Origin: Sphingopyxis sp. H073
Lineage (GTDB): Bacteria; Pseudomonadota; Alphaproteobacteria; Sphingomonadales; Sphingomonadaceae
DNA length: 64,000 bases
Direction: 5' to 3'
NCBI RefSeq assembly: GCF_001468395.1
Contig: NZ_LNSG01000012.1
Coordinates: 1-64,000 of the forward strand
Shown here: positions 36,921 to 45,293 of the stretch, piece after piece
How positions within the stretch are numbered: the first letter of the stretch is position 1
How the letters are laid out: every line of letters starts with the position of its first letter
Position numbers and translations under genes: made by a program
Notes under the pieces: generated by a model
Told to the model about the DNA's origin: nothing
What the model saw: the letters and a program-made list of their open reading frames with translations, nothing else
The model's database searches: none

Positions 36921-38153
36921 TTAGATCCGCACGCCTTCGGCTGCGCCCCAGGTCGCGCGCCACTGGCCCTTGACGAAGATCAGCCCGACCAGCGCCACGA
37001 CCGCAAGCCCGGCGAAGATATAGAAGCCGGGGCCGAAGCTGCCGCTCCACTGTTTCGCAAAGCCGAGCGAGGAGGCAAGGTAGAAGCCGCCGACGCCGCC
37101 CGCCATGCCGACGAGCCCGGTCATCACGCCGATCTCGGCAGAGAAGCGCTGCGGCACAAGCTGGAACACCGAGCCGTTGCCGGTGCCAAGCGCGAGCATC
37201 GCCACGACGAAGAGGCCGAGCGCGGCGGGCAAGCTATCGGCTTGCGGTACGCCCGCGAGAGCGAGCGCCGCGACGACGAACACCGCCATCAGCGCCTTGA
37301 CGCCGCCGATCCGGTCCGCGAGCGCACCGCCCATCGGCCGCACCAGCGATCCGGCGAAGACGCACGCCGCGGTGCAATAGCCCGCGATCACAGGGGTCAG
37401 GTGGAACTGATCGGTGAAATACACCGGAAGCGAGGCGGCGAGCCCGACGAAGCCGCCAAACGTCACCGAATAGAAGGCCATAAGCCACCAGGCGTCGGCG
37501 GTCTTGAGCGGCTGGAAATAGTCGACAAGCTTCTTCGGCGCGGGCGCATTCGGCGCATCCTTCGCCATCGCGAGATAGATGAAGAAGGCGATCGTCAGCG
37601 GGATGCAGGCGAGGCCGAGCACTGCGTTCCAGCCGAACAACTTGGCGAGGCCGGGGGCGAAGAGCGCGGCGAGCACCGTGCCCGAATTGCCCATGCCCGC
37701 AAGGCCCATCGCCTTGCCCTGATGCTCGGGCGGATACCAGCGGCTCGCAAGCGGCAGCGCGATCGCGAAGCTTGCACCGGCGAAGCCGAGGATCACGCCG
37801 AGTGCGAGCGTGCCCGCGAAACTGTGCACGCCGAAAAACCAGGCCGCGAACAGTCCGGCGATGACGATGATCTGGCTGATCGCGCCCGAGCGCTTCGGGC
37901 CGATCCGGTCGACGAGCAGCCCGTTGACGACGCGCAGCACCGCGCCGGCCAGCGTCGGGACCGCGACCATCAGGCCTTTTTGTGCGGGTGTCAGTCCGAG
38001 GTCTTCGGAAATCGACGGCGCCAGCGGGCCAAGGATGACCCAGACCATGAAGGCAAGATCGAAATAAAGAAAGGCGGCGACCAGCGTCGGCCAGTGCCCG
38101 CTCGCCCAGAAGCTCGATTTGGGTGCCATGGCCCCCGTGTTTGCAGTCGTCAT
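36921..38153 (-). CDS. narK: Nitrate/nitrite MFS transporter (NarK/NasA type)
   Basis: This 410-residue inner-membrane protein of the NNP family has 12 membrane segments. Its nitrate signature GMGNSGTVLAALFAPGLA follows the FAGASFAIALPLASRWYPP segment near residue 120. It takes up nitrate for assimilation. The ATG at 38153 follows AAGGGG and lies just after a leader with an attenuator, so this gene is the first target of NasT antitermination. Confidence 0.93.
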   Translation of the reverse strand: MTTANTGAMAPKSSFWASGHWPTLVAAFLYFDLAFMVWVILGPLAPSISEDLGLTPAQKGLMVAVPTLAGAVLRVVNGLLVDRIGPKRSGAISQIIVIAGLFAAWFFGVHSFAGTLALGVILGFAGASFAIALPLASRWYPPEHQGKAMGLAGMGNSGTVLAALFAPGLAKLFGWNAVLGLACIPLTIAFFIYLAMAKDAPNAPAPKKLVDYFQPLKTADAWWLMAFYSVTFGGFVGLAASLPVYFTDQFHLTPVIAGYCTAACVFAGSLVRPMGGALADRIGGVKALMAVFVVAALALAGVPQADSLPAALGLFVVAMLALGTGNGSVFQLVPQRFSAEIGVMTGLVGMAGGVGGFYLASSLGFAKQWSGSFGPGFYIFAGLAVVALVGLIFVKGQWRATWGAAEGVRI

Positions 38154-38181
38154 CGTCCGTCCCCTTCGTGTGACGGGCAAT

Positions 38182-38204
38182 AAAAAAGCCGCCAGGACGG
38201 CGGC
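38182..38204 (-). terminator. Attenuator in the nitrate operon leader
   Basis: On the minus strand GCCGCC-GTCCT-GGCGGC is followed directly by TTTTTT. It ends 29 bases before the narK start codon. An intrinsic terminator at this place, after two ANTAR-type hairpins, is the expected target of NasT. Confidence 0.85.
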
Positions 38205-38276
38205 CATGCGGGCGCATCCTGACGGCTTCATTGCCTGTTGGGATTGCGGGGAATGGCTCCCCGTCCGCCTGCGGTT

Positions 38277-38331
38277 CGATCCCCTCGTTGGAACCGGCGC
38301 CGCCTTATCCTGCCCCGGCAACCTTGCCGAG
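38277..38331 (-). promoter_or_regulatory. ANTAR-type double hairpin in the nitrate leader RNA
   Basis: On the minus strand the leader has a hairpin CTCGGC-AAGGTT-GCCGGG (38314-38331) and, 17 bases later, CGGTTCC-AACGAG-GGGATCG (38277-38296). Both loops are hexamers with A at position 1 and G at position 4, the rule for RNA bound by ANTAR proteins. The leader occupies the 249-base gap between nasS and narK. The second stem includes two G-U pairs. Binding by NasT, encoded just upstream, would prevent the attenuator at 38182-38204 from forming. Confidence 0.75.
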
Positions 38332-38402
38332 TGCGCTAAAGCTGCCTGATTCGCAGCTTTGCTGCAAGCGGTTATTTCGCAGGTGCAGCATAAAAGGAAA
38401 AG

Positions 38403-39614
38403 CTATGGAAGTTTAGCGAGATAGGTCTCGATGTCGTCGGGATCGAAGGCGCGGCCGTCGAAAAAGCGGTCGCTGCCGAGCGTGAGGCGGCCCTGTGTCG
38501 AACCGGCGCCGATGGGCTCGTCGAGCCCGCCTTCGAGTTTCGAACTCGCGCCGGGCAGCGGCGCGCCCGAGCCTGCAAGCGCGGCCCGGTAGACGTCGGG
38601 ACGGAAGACGTTGCCGGCCGCCGCGGCTTCGGCGTCGTCGAACGCCATATAGTCCCAGCGGACCATCTGCGAGTAGAGCCACGCAGCCTGGCTGCGCCAG
38701 GGAAAGTTGGCCGCCTCGCGATACTGGAACATGAAGTCGGGATAGTGGATCGGCTCGCCGCCTGGGACGAGCCGGATGCGGTCGGTGATTGCGCGCAATA
38801 CGGCATCGCGCGGCGCGTCGAGATATTCGGGCCGCGCCAATATGTCGGCGCTTTCCTCGGCAGCGCCGGGTTCGACAAAATGTGCCGCTGCCGCGTGCAG
38901 CGCGCGGACCAGCGCTGCGACCGCTTCGCGACGCTCGTTGAGCGTAGCCTCCGGCATCGCGAGCACTTTCTCGACACCGCGGCGCCAGATCTGCGCGGTT
39001 GCGAGCGCGATGTGACCTACGCCGCGGTCGACGGCGATCGAGTTCCATGGCTCGCCGACGCAGATGCCGTCGACTTCGCCCGCGGCGAGCGCGTCGGCGG
39101 CAAAAGGCGGGCTGGTAACGACGATCTCGATATCTTGATCGGGACGAATGCCGACACCTGCGAGCCAGTAGCGCAGCATGTAATTGTGGCTCGAATAGCG
39201 ATGGACGACGCCGAAGCGCAAAGCTTTGCCCGCCGCGACCCGCGCGTCCGCTACCTGCTTCAGCGCCGCGCCGATCCGGATCGGATCACCCAGCGTATCG
39301 GTCAGACCTGCTTCTTCCGCGAGCTTGGTCGAGAAGGTGACGGCATTGCCGTTGAGACCCAGAACGAACGGCACCGCGAGCGGCACTGCGGGACGATCCT
39401 TTCCAAGCGTTGTGGCGATGGCAAGCGGCGCGATCATATGCGCCGCATCGGTGTGACCATAGAGCAGCCGGTCGCGCACGGTCGCCCAGGTCATGTCGCG
39501 GACAAGGTCGATCGCGACCCCCTCGGCGGCGGCGAAGCCGATTTCGTGGGCAAGAACCGGCAACGCGGCGTCGACGAGTGGCAGGAAGCCGATACGGAAG
39601 CGCTCGCCGGTCAT
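38403..39614 (-). CDS. nasS: Nitrate/nitrite sensor protein NasS
   Basis: This 403-residue cytoplasmic protein resembles the substrate-binding proteins of nitrate ABC transporters (NrtA/NMT1 type) but lacks a signal peptide. It starts RIGFLPLVDAALPVLAHEIGF and has the HDYNLR-like segment HNYMLRYWLAGVGI and CVGEPWN. In the known system NasS holds NasT inactive until nitrate or nitrite binds. Its start overlaps the nasT stop as ATGA. Confidence 0.92.
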   Translation of the reverse strand: MTGERFRIGFLPLVDAALPVLAHEIGFAAAEGVAIDLVRDMTWATVRDRLLYGHTDAAHMIAPLAIATTLGKDRPAVPLAVPFVLGLNGNAVTFSTKLAEEAGLTDTLGDPIRIGAALKQVADARVAAGKALRFGVVHRYSSHNYMLRYWLAGVGIRPDQDIEIVVTSPPFAADALAAGEVDGICVGEPWNSIAVDRGVGHIALATAQIWRRGVEKVLAMPEATLNERREAVAALVRALHAAAAHFVEPGAAEESADILARPEYLDAPRDAVLRAITDRIRLVPGGEPIHYPDFMFQYREAANFPWRSQAAWLYSQMVRWDYMAFDDAEAAAAGNVFRPDVYRAALAGSGAPLPGASSKLEGGLDEPIGAGSTQGRLTLGSDRFFDGRAFDPDDIETYLAKLP

Positions 39615-40192
39615 TCCATGTCTCCCATCAGCGCTTCGCTGGTGACGATCGCCTCGGCAATCTCCGAGATGCGACGATTGGTCCGCATCGCCTGTCCGCG
39701 GAGCAGGGCATAAGCCTCGGGCTCGTCGATCTGACGCCGCTTCATCAGGATCGCCTTCGCCTTGTCGATCACGGCCCGCTCGGCGAGTGCGTTCTTGGCG
39801 TCATCGAGTTCGCGCTGGAGCCGCGAAAAGGCCTGGAAGCGTCGGATGGCGAGGTCAACCACCGGCTTGATACGTTGCTTCGACAATCCGTCGACGACAT
39901 AGGCCGAAACCCCGGCGTCGATCGCCGCGCCGGTCGCCTCGGCATCGCTCTGATCGACGAACATTGCGATCGGCCGTGCCAGCGCGCGCGACATAGCGAA
40001 GAAATCCTCGAGCAGGTCGCGGCTCGGGTTCTCGAGGTTGATAAGAACAACTTCGGGGGCAGCCGCTTCGATCTGCGCAACAAGTGGTTTGGAAGTGTCC
40101 ACCAGTACGAGGTCGTCGAGACCAGCTTCGCGCAAACCGTCGGATATGACGGCCGCACGCCCTGCGCTGGTGTCGATGATCGCGATCCTCAT
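39611..40192 (-). CDS. nasT: ANTAR-domain antiterminator NasT
   Basis: This 193-residue protein has a receiver-like N-terminal domain (RIAIIDTSAGRAAVISDGL) and a C-terminal ANTAR three-helix RNA-binding domain (VIDKAKAILMKRRQIDEPEAYALLR, with the typical KAKxILM and EAYxLLR). Freed from NasS it binds the double hairpin in the narK leader and allows read-through. I chose the ATG at 40192. An IS110-type element begins roughly 100 bases upstream, so the native promoter region is shortened. Confidence 0.93.
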   Translation of the reverse strand: MRIAIIDTSAGRAAVISDGLREAGLDDLVLVDTSKPLVAQIEAAAPEVVLINLENPSRDLLEDFFAMSRALARPIAMFVDQSDAEATGAAIDAGVSAYVVDGLSKQRIKPVVDLAIRRFQAFSRLQRELDDAKNALAERAVIDKAKAILMKRRQIDEPEAYALLRGQAMRTNRRISEIAEAIVTSEALMGDME

Positions 40193-40289
40193 GGTCGCGC
40201 CTTTACGCTGCAGCGCACAAATCTGCCAGAGACTTTGTCGGTCGCGACATAATCCGCGCGTCAAGTGTCCGCTTAGCGAAATAGGCTAC

Positions 40290-41835
40290 CAACAGCGGAC
40301 AGTCTCCAATTGATGACGTGGACGGCTCTCCAACTCCCCGCGGTATGATCTGCGGGATGAGCTGGAAGGAGAGCTACGATGGAGAAGATTGTAACGGTCG
40401 GGTTGGATATCGCGAAGTCGGTGTTTCAGGTCCACGGTGTTGATGCCGCAGGCGAAGTGGTGGTGCGCAAGCGCCTGAGCCGGGCCCGGGTGATTCCGTT
40501 CTTCGCGAAGCTGCCGCGCTGTCTGGTCGGCATCGAGGCCTGCAGCAACTCTCACCACTGGGCCCGCGAGCTGATCGCGCTGGGCCATGATGTTCGACTG
40601 ATGCCGGCGCAATATGTGAAGCCGTATGTGAAGCGCGGCAAGAATGACGCTGCCGATGCGGAGGCGATCTGCGAGGCGGTGACGCGGCCGACGATGCGGT
40701 TCGTGACGGTGAAGACTCCGGAACAGCAGAGCGTGATGATGCTTCACCGTGTCCGCCTGATGCTCAACCGCCAGCGCACGCAGCTGTCGAACGCGACGCG
40801 GGCGCATATGTCGGAGTTCGGGATCGTGGCGCCGGTGGGGCGCATTGGGCTCGAGCGCCTGCTGGCGATAGTCGCCGACAAAGATGACGAGAGGATTCCA
40901 CCTGATGCCCGGCTCTGCTTGGAGATGCTCGGGGCGCAGCTCGCGATCGTAAAGGAGCAGATCCTTGAGAACGACCGACGTATCCGTGCGAGTGCGCGCG
41001 ACACAGAAGTTGGGCGGCGGCTGATGGAGATACCGGGCGTCGGGCCACTGCTCGCCAGCGCCTTTGTTGCCAGCGTCGCCGATCCGCGCCTGTTCAAGAC
41101 AGGCCGCGACCTCGCCGCGTGGATAGGTTTGGTCCCGCGGCAGAACTCCAGCGGAGGGAAGGAGCGGCTCGGCGGCATATCGCGTGCGGGCAACCAGTAT
41201 CTGCGTCAGATGCTCGTCGTCGGTTCGATGGCCGTCATCCGCCATGCCGAGCGGCACGGCACCAAACGGCCATGGCTCATCGAACTGATGAAGCGTCGAG
41301 CGAAGAAAGTTGCAGCTGTGGCGCTAGCTAACAAAACCGCCCGCATGGTCTGGGCGCTGATGACGAGCGGAGAGCACTACCGCGAACCGCAGGTCGCGCA
41401 CGCATAGGAGATCAGGCGCCGATCATGGCGTCGCCGAGGTTGGGAAGGGCAGACAGGAGCTGATGCACAAAGCCGGTTGAAACCGCCGGATCAGGAAAAC
41501 CCATTTTGGCCGGTGCACCTCGAGTGCGTCCAATTGGTCGGGACCCGATCCGCGCGAAAGGCATCATGGCCAGCGGCGCATGACAAGGCCGCATCACAGG
41601 CCGGACACATGGCTGCACCAACCAGCAGGTCGCATCATATCCAGAAACCGCTTGCCAACGGAGGGCCGTCCACACACGGCCAGTTCGAGCTGAGGACCTG
41701 TTCCCTTGGGCAATGTTGCAGCGAGGGAGCCGCGCCACAGGCGCAATAACGTTTGCCCAAATGAAATTTTGGTGCGCGATAGTGTTTGGCGCAGAAAGAT
41801 GAGGTCTGTCTAAAGTTGTACCAAGACTCATGTAG
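40290..41835 (+). mobile_element. IS110/IS1111-family insertion sequence (ends approximate)
   Basis: The element contains one DEDD transposase gene and a long non-coding 3' part. A possible subterminal inverted repeat pairs 40297-40308 with 41801-41812 (8 of 12 bases), which fits the IS1111 subgroup. The right end must lie before 41838, where a glycosidase fragment begins. Exact ends cannot be fixed without a homologous element. Confidence 0.7.
40379..41407 (+). CDS. IS110-family transposase (DEDD recombinase)
   Basis: This 342-residue enzyme has the N-terminal RuvC-like domain with D10 in GLDIAKSVFQVHG, the E in GIEAC near residue 58 and the aspartates in KNDAADAEAI near 98-101. The C-terminal transposase_20 domain follows with IPGVGPLLASAF and the serine in LVPRQNSSGGKERLGGISRAG. 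All catalytic residues are present. Enzymes of this family act with a bridge RNA encoded in a non-coding end of the element. The ATG follows AAGGAGAG. Confidence 0.93.
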   Translation: MEKIVTVGLDIAKSVFQVHGVDAAGEVVVRKRLSRARVIPFFAKLPRCLVGIEACSNSHHWARELIALGHDVRLMPAQYVKPYVKRGKNDAADAEAICEAVTRPTMRFVTVKTPEQQSVMMLHRVRLMLNRQRTQLSNATRAHMSEFGIVAPVGRIGLERLLAIVADKDDERIPPDARLCLEMLGAQLAIVKEQILENDRRIRASARDTEVGRRLMEIPGVGPLLASAFVASVADPRLFKTGRDLAAWIGLVPRQNSSGGKERLGGISRAGNQYLRQMLVVGSMAVIRHAERHGTKRPWLIELMKRRAKKVAAVALANKTARMVWALMTSGEHYREPQVAHA

Positions 41836-41837
41836 AC
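41408..41837 (+). ncRNA. Non-coding 3' end of the IS110-type element, candidate bridge RNA region
   Basis: About 430 bases follow the transposase stop without a credible gene. In IS110-family elements one long non-coding end encodes a bridge RNA with target- and donor-binding loops; in the IS1111 subgroup I recall it being the 3' end. Only the location and length support this; I did not derive a fold. Confidence 0.35.
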
Positions 41838-42053
41838 TGGAGCCGCGGTGCCATTCTTTATCAGATCAACACGCGGCAGTTCACGCGCGAAGGAACGTTT
41901 CGAGCCGCCGAGACGCAGTTGCCCCGCCCTAAAAAGCTCGGCGTCGATATCATCTGGCTGATGCCGATCCATCCGATCGGCGAGAAGAACCGCAAGGGCA
42001 GCCTCGGCTCGCCTTATTCGGTGAAGGACTATTATGGCGTCACGCGCGGATGA
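41838..42053 (+). pseudogene. GH13 glycosidase N-terminal fragment
   Basis: About 71 codons read as the start of a GH13 alpha-amylase: AILYQINTRQFTREGTF, then LGVDIIWLMPIHPIGEKNRK and GSPYSVKDYYGV. The beginning is replaced by the IS110-type element, and the frame stops after TRG at 42051 where it meets a minus-strand gene fragment. It differs from the two complete GH13 genes downstream. Confidence 0.85.
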
Positions 42054-42345
42054 AACTAAGGGCATAGACATCGAGCATCGTCGGGTCGAGCGGGCGAATT
42101 GCGCTGCCGCCTGGAGAACGTTGATGCAGCACAGCGACGATGATCGGCGCCGCCAGAATGATTGCCGCCCCCAGCATTTGTCCAGACTGCATTTCGCTCG
42201 TCTCGGGATGCTTCAGCTGCGCGATGTCCGGCGCCTTCCAGTTAAAGGTTGGAGCCGGCTGCTCGGCGGCGGATGGGACGGCGCAGGCGCAAGCCGTGAC
42301 GGCCGAGAGGGAGGCAAGGCGGGCGGCACGGACCCAAACGGGAGA
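42040..42345 (-). pseudogene. Fragment of an exported protein downstream of the sugar transporter
   Basis: In the frame that follows the transporter stop, about 100 codons read as a signal peptide with a possible lipobox (LSAVTACACAV) and a mature part with FNWKAPDIAQLKHPE and MLGAAIILAAPIIVAVL. There is no start codon in frame: the ATG that overlaps the transporter stop is one base out of phase. The reading ends exactly at the junction with the GH13 fragment. I interpret it as a gene broken at both ends. Confidence 0.4.
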
Positions 42346-43845
42346 TCATCGGGCGACCCCTCCGGTGAGCGGGGTGACCCGCGTCATTGCGGCGGCCGCC
42401 AGCAGCAAGGTGCCCGACGCGAACGCCATCGTGTAGATCGGGGCGCCGGGAAAGAAGGCGGCCATGATCGACCCCATGATCGTGGCGACAAGCAGCTGCG
42501 GAACGACCACGAAGATATTGAAGAGGCCCATGTAGATGCCGAGCTTTCCCTGCGGCAGGCTGGAGGCGAGGATCGCGTAAGGCATCGCGAGAACCGAAGC
42601 CCAGAAGATGCCGATGAGGACCTCGCTCGCAACAAGATGCGTGGGGTCGCGCAGCAGGAAAAAGCTGCCATAGCCGAGCGCACCGCAGACAAGGCCGGCG
42701 ATGTGCGTGCGGGCCTGCCCGATGCGCCTGGATAACCAGGGCAGGAGAGTGAGCGCGGCGACGGCGGCCACACCGTTATAGATGGCGAAGAGCGTGCCGA
42801 CCCAGTTGGCGGCGGTCTGATAGGCGGCGCTCGCCGCATCGGTCGTCCCGAAATGATATTGGGCGACGATGGGCGTGGTGTTGATCCACATGATGAACAG
42901 CGCCGACCAGCTGAAGAACTGGACGAGGGCGAGCCGCTTCATGATTGGCGGCATACCGGAGAAATCGCCGACGATGCTCGACAGCATGTTGGTCTCGTTG
43001 CCACGGCGCGCGAGGGCGATGGCGATGAGGCTTGCAAGGCCGTAGGCAATCAGCAGCGCGCCGAGGAGAAGAACCTCGCGGAGCAGCGAAAATTCCTGCC
43101 GGATGGCCATTACGCCGAGACCGGCTACGATCCAGGCGGAGCAACCGGCATAGCTTCGCGACGCAAGCGCGCGAACCGCGGGCTGGGTCTCCGCTTCGGC
43201 GGGGCCGAATCCCGCCATCTCGACCGGATCATATTCGCGGGTCGTCACCACCGTCCACAAGACCGAGAGGAAGAGGGCAAGGCCGCCGAACCAGAAAGCG
43301 TAGCGGACGGTGTCGGGAATCTCGCCGGGCGGCGCGACATTGGCGACCCCCAGCAGGTCCATGAACGACGGAAAGAGCGAGCCGACGACCGCGCCCGCGC
43401 CAATAAAGGCCGTCTGGACCGCATAGCCCGCACTATGCTGGTCCTTCCGCAGCATGTCGCCGACAAAGGCGCGAAAGGGCTCCATCGAGATATTGAGCGA
43501 GGCGTCGAGGAGCCAGAGCGTCGTCGCCGCGAACCAGATCGCCGGGCTTTGCGGCATCACGAACAGCGCGATCGCGGCGAGAATGGCGCCGGCAAGAAAA
43601 TAAGGCCGACGGCGGCCGAGCCGCCCCAGCCAGGTCCGGTCGCTCATATGGCCGATCACCGGCTGGATCAGCAGGCCCGTCAGCGGTGCGGCGACCCAGA
43701 GGCCGGGCAGTTTCTCGATGTCTTCGCCAAGCGATTGGAAAATCCGGCTCATATTGGCGTTCTGGAGCGCGAAGCCGATCTGGATGCCGAAAAAGCCGAA
43801 GCTGATGTTCCACAGTCCGGCGCGACTTTGCCGCGGCTTTTCCAT
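42346..43845 (-). CDS. MFS sugar transporter (SLC45/maltose-sucrose type)
   Basis: This 499-residue inner-membrane protein has about 12 membrane segments and the GPH/SLC45-like pattern: FGFFGIQIGFALQNANMSRIF at the start, PLTGLLIQPVIGHMSDRTW in helix 2-3 and SMEPFRAFVGDM after helix 4. It probably imports maltose or short maltodextrins into the cytoplasm by proton symport. The ATG at 43845 follows GGGGAG. It lies downstream of the LacI gene with an operator-like palindrome between them. Confidence 0.85.
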   Translation of the reverse strand: MEKPRQSRAGLWNISFGFFGIQIGFALQNANMSRIFQSLGEDIEKLPGLWVAAPLTGLLIQPVIGHMSDRTWLGRLGRRRPYFLAGAILAAIALFVMPQSPAIWFAATTLWLLDASLNISMEPFRAFVGDMLRKDQHSAGYAVQTAFIGAGAVVGSLFPSFMDLLGVANVAPPGEIPDTVRYAFWFGGLALFLSVLWTVVTTREYDPVEMAGFGPAEAETQPAVRALASRSYAGCSAWIVAGLGVMAIRQEFSLLREVLLLGALLIAYGLASLIAIALARRGNETNMLSSIVGDFSGMPPIMKRLALVQFFSWSALFIMWINTTPIVAQYHFGTTDAASAAYQTAANWVGTLFAIYNGVAAVAALTLLPWLSRRIGQARTHIAGLVCGALGYGSFFLLRDPTHLVASEVLIGIFWASVLAMPYAILASSLPQGKLGIYMGLFNIFVVVPQLLVATIMGSIMAAFFPGAPIYTMAFASGTLLLAAAAMTRVTPLTGGVAR

Positions 43846-43947
43846 CACGTCTCTCCCCATCGGCCGCATGGCGCGCGGCTCTTTAGCCGCGCGATCTTGC
43901 AGCAGCGCCCGGCAAGAGCAAGCGGCGGGCGGGGCGATCGGGTCAAG

Positions 43948-43959
43948 GTATACGAATAC
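43948..43959. promoter_or_regulatory. LacI-family operator, GTATACGAATAC
   Basis: This 12-base site differs in one base from the perfect palindrome GTATACGTATAC at 45140. It lies 103 bases before the sugar transporter start. The shared motif on both sides of the lacI-type gene suggests one regulator for both promoters. Confidence 0.65.
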
Positions 43960-43967
43960 TTAGCCGA

Positions 43968-45002
43968 TCAGGGCGATGTGCTTTGCCTGCGGATCAGCCG
44001 CGTCGGCAAGATGCATCGCCCTGCGGGCCGACCGTCGATGCGGCCGAGCAGCGCATCGACGAGCAATTCCCCGGCACCCTTCAAGTCCTGCATCACCGTT
44101 GTCAGCGTCGGCGACGTCAGGCTGGCCGCGGGGATGTCGTCGAACCCGATCAACGCGACGTCGCGCGGCAGTGCCAAGCCGGCTTCGACGAGCGCGCGCA
44201 TGGCCCCGATCGCGATCAGGTCGCTGGCGGCAAACAGGGCGTCGAACGGAATGCCCGTGGCGAGGAGCGCGCGCGCGGCTTCATAGCCCGATTGCTCGGA
44301 AGAAACGGCAGGCTGCTGCAGCCGCGGATCTGGCGTCAGGCCCGCGGCCGTCATCGCCCGGCAAAGGCCCGCATAGCGATCCTGAAACTCTGGCGCGTGG
44401 TTGGATGCGTCGCCCAAGAAGGCGATGGATTTGCGACCTATCTCGATGAAATGCTCGCCTGCCTGAACGCCGGCACCGATATTGTCCGACCCGACCGTCA
44501 ATCCGATATTGTCGTCGGCGACCGATCCCCAGCGGACAAACTTCGTGTCCATCTCCACCAGATGCTCGAGCTTGGCGCGATAAAGCTGATAGTCGCCATA
44601 GCCGAGCAGGATGATGCCGTCAGACCGGTGGCTGTCCTGATAGTCGACGTGCCAGTCGTTATTCATTTGCTGGAAGCTTATCAGAAGATCATAGCCGCGC
44701 AGGGCGCACTGCCGGGTTATCGAGCCGAGCATCGAAAGAAAGAAGGGGTTGATCATCGACTCGTCTGGGGTCGGATCCTCGAAGAAGAGGAGCGCGAGCG
44801 TGTGGGCGCGCTGCGAGCGGAGGCTCGATGCATTCTTGTCGACGGTATAGTTGAGCTCGCGCGCAATCCGCTCGATGTTGGCGCGGGTGGCGGCACTCAC
44901 CGATTTGCTGCCGCGCAGCGCGCGCGATACGGTCGGCTGCGACACGCCGGCCAGATAAGCGATATCGAAACTCGTAGGCTTGGCCGTTGGCGGTCGCCCC
45001 AT
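43968..45002 (-). CDS. LacI-family transcriptional regulator of the maltodextrin locus
   Basis: This 344-residue repressor has the N-terminal LacI helix-turn-helix (DIAYLAGVSQPTVSRAL), the hinge helix region (NYTVDKNASSLRSQ) and a periplasmic-binding-protein-like effector domain ending in RLIRRQSTSP. It lies between the sugar transporter and the divergent TonB receptor. Two copies of a GTATACG[T/A]ATAC site flank it, so it probably senses maltose or a maltodextrin and controls both directions. Confidence 0.9.
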   Translation of the reverse strand: MGRPPTAKPTSFDIAYLAGVSQPTVSRALRGSKSVSAATRANIERIARELNYTVDKNASSLRSQRAHTLALLFFEDPTPDESMINPFFLSMLGSITRQCALRGYDLLISFQQMNNDWHVDYQDSHRSDGIILLGYGDYQLYRAKLEHLVEMDTKFVRWGSVADDNIGLTVGSDNIGAGVQAGEHFIEIGRKSIAFLGDASNHAPEFQDRYAGLCRAMTAAGLTPDPRLQQPAVSSEQSGYEAARALLATGIPFDALFAASDLIAIGAMRALVEAGLALPRDVALIGFDDIPAASLTSPTLTTVMQDLKGAGELLVDALLGRIDGRPAGRCILPTRLIRRQSTSP

Positions 45003-45139
45003 ATCCTTCTCCCGGTTCGGTCGGCTTCAGGCCGGCCCGTCCTTGCGTCGAGACTAGCGAGCGCCGGCCGTACTGCCAATGGGTCGAGCCCATCGCGCTG
45101 TGACATTTACGCGACAGCGGCTGACGGGCGACGATATGC

Positions 45140-45151
45140 GTATACGTATAC
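45140..45151. promoter_or_regulatory. LacI-family operator, GTATACGTATAC
   Basis: This is a perfect 12-bp palindrome in the 291-base gap between the lacI-type gene and the TonB receptor, 138 bases before the lacI start and 143 before the receptor start. It is the likely operator for both. Confidence 0.7.
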
Positions 45152-45293
45152 CCTATGGTCGCGCGGCCGATTTGGTCTCAATTGCTGGACCGACGATGGG
45201 AACACCCACGCGATGACGAGGATGCCGTGCGGCGCGATCTGCCGCTCCCGAGCCGTTGCGCGAACGACCCCCCATCGCAGCAGGGGAGCCTTT

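Noticed and set aside
38262..38290. tRNA-like T-arm sequence GGTTCGATCCCC
   Set aside because: No other tRNA arm fits around it on the plus strand; on the minus strand it is part of the second ANTAR hairpin.
43983..45293. In-frame extension of the TonB receptor by 437 codons upstream
   Set aside because: It runs antisense through the lacI-type gene; the ATG at 45294 has a ribosome site and starts a normal signal peptide.
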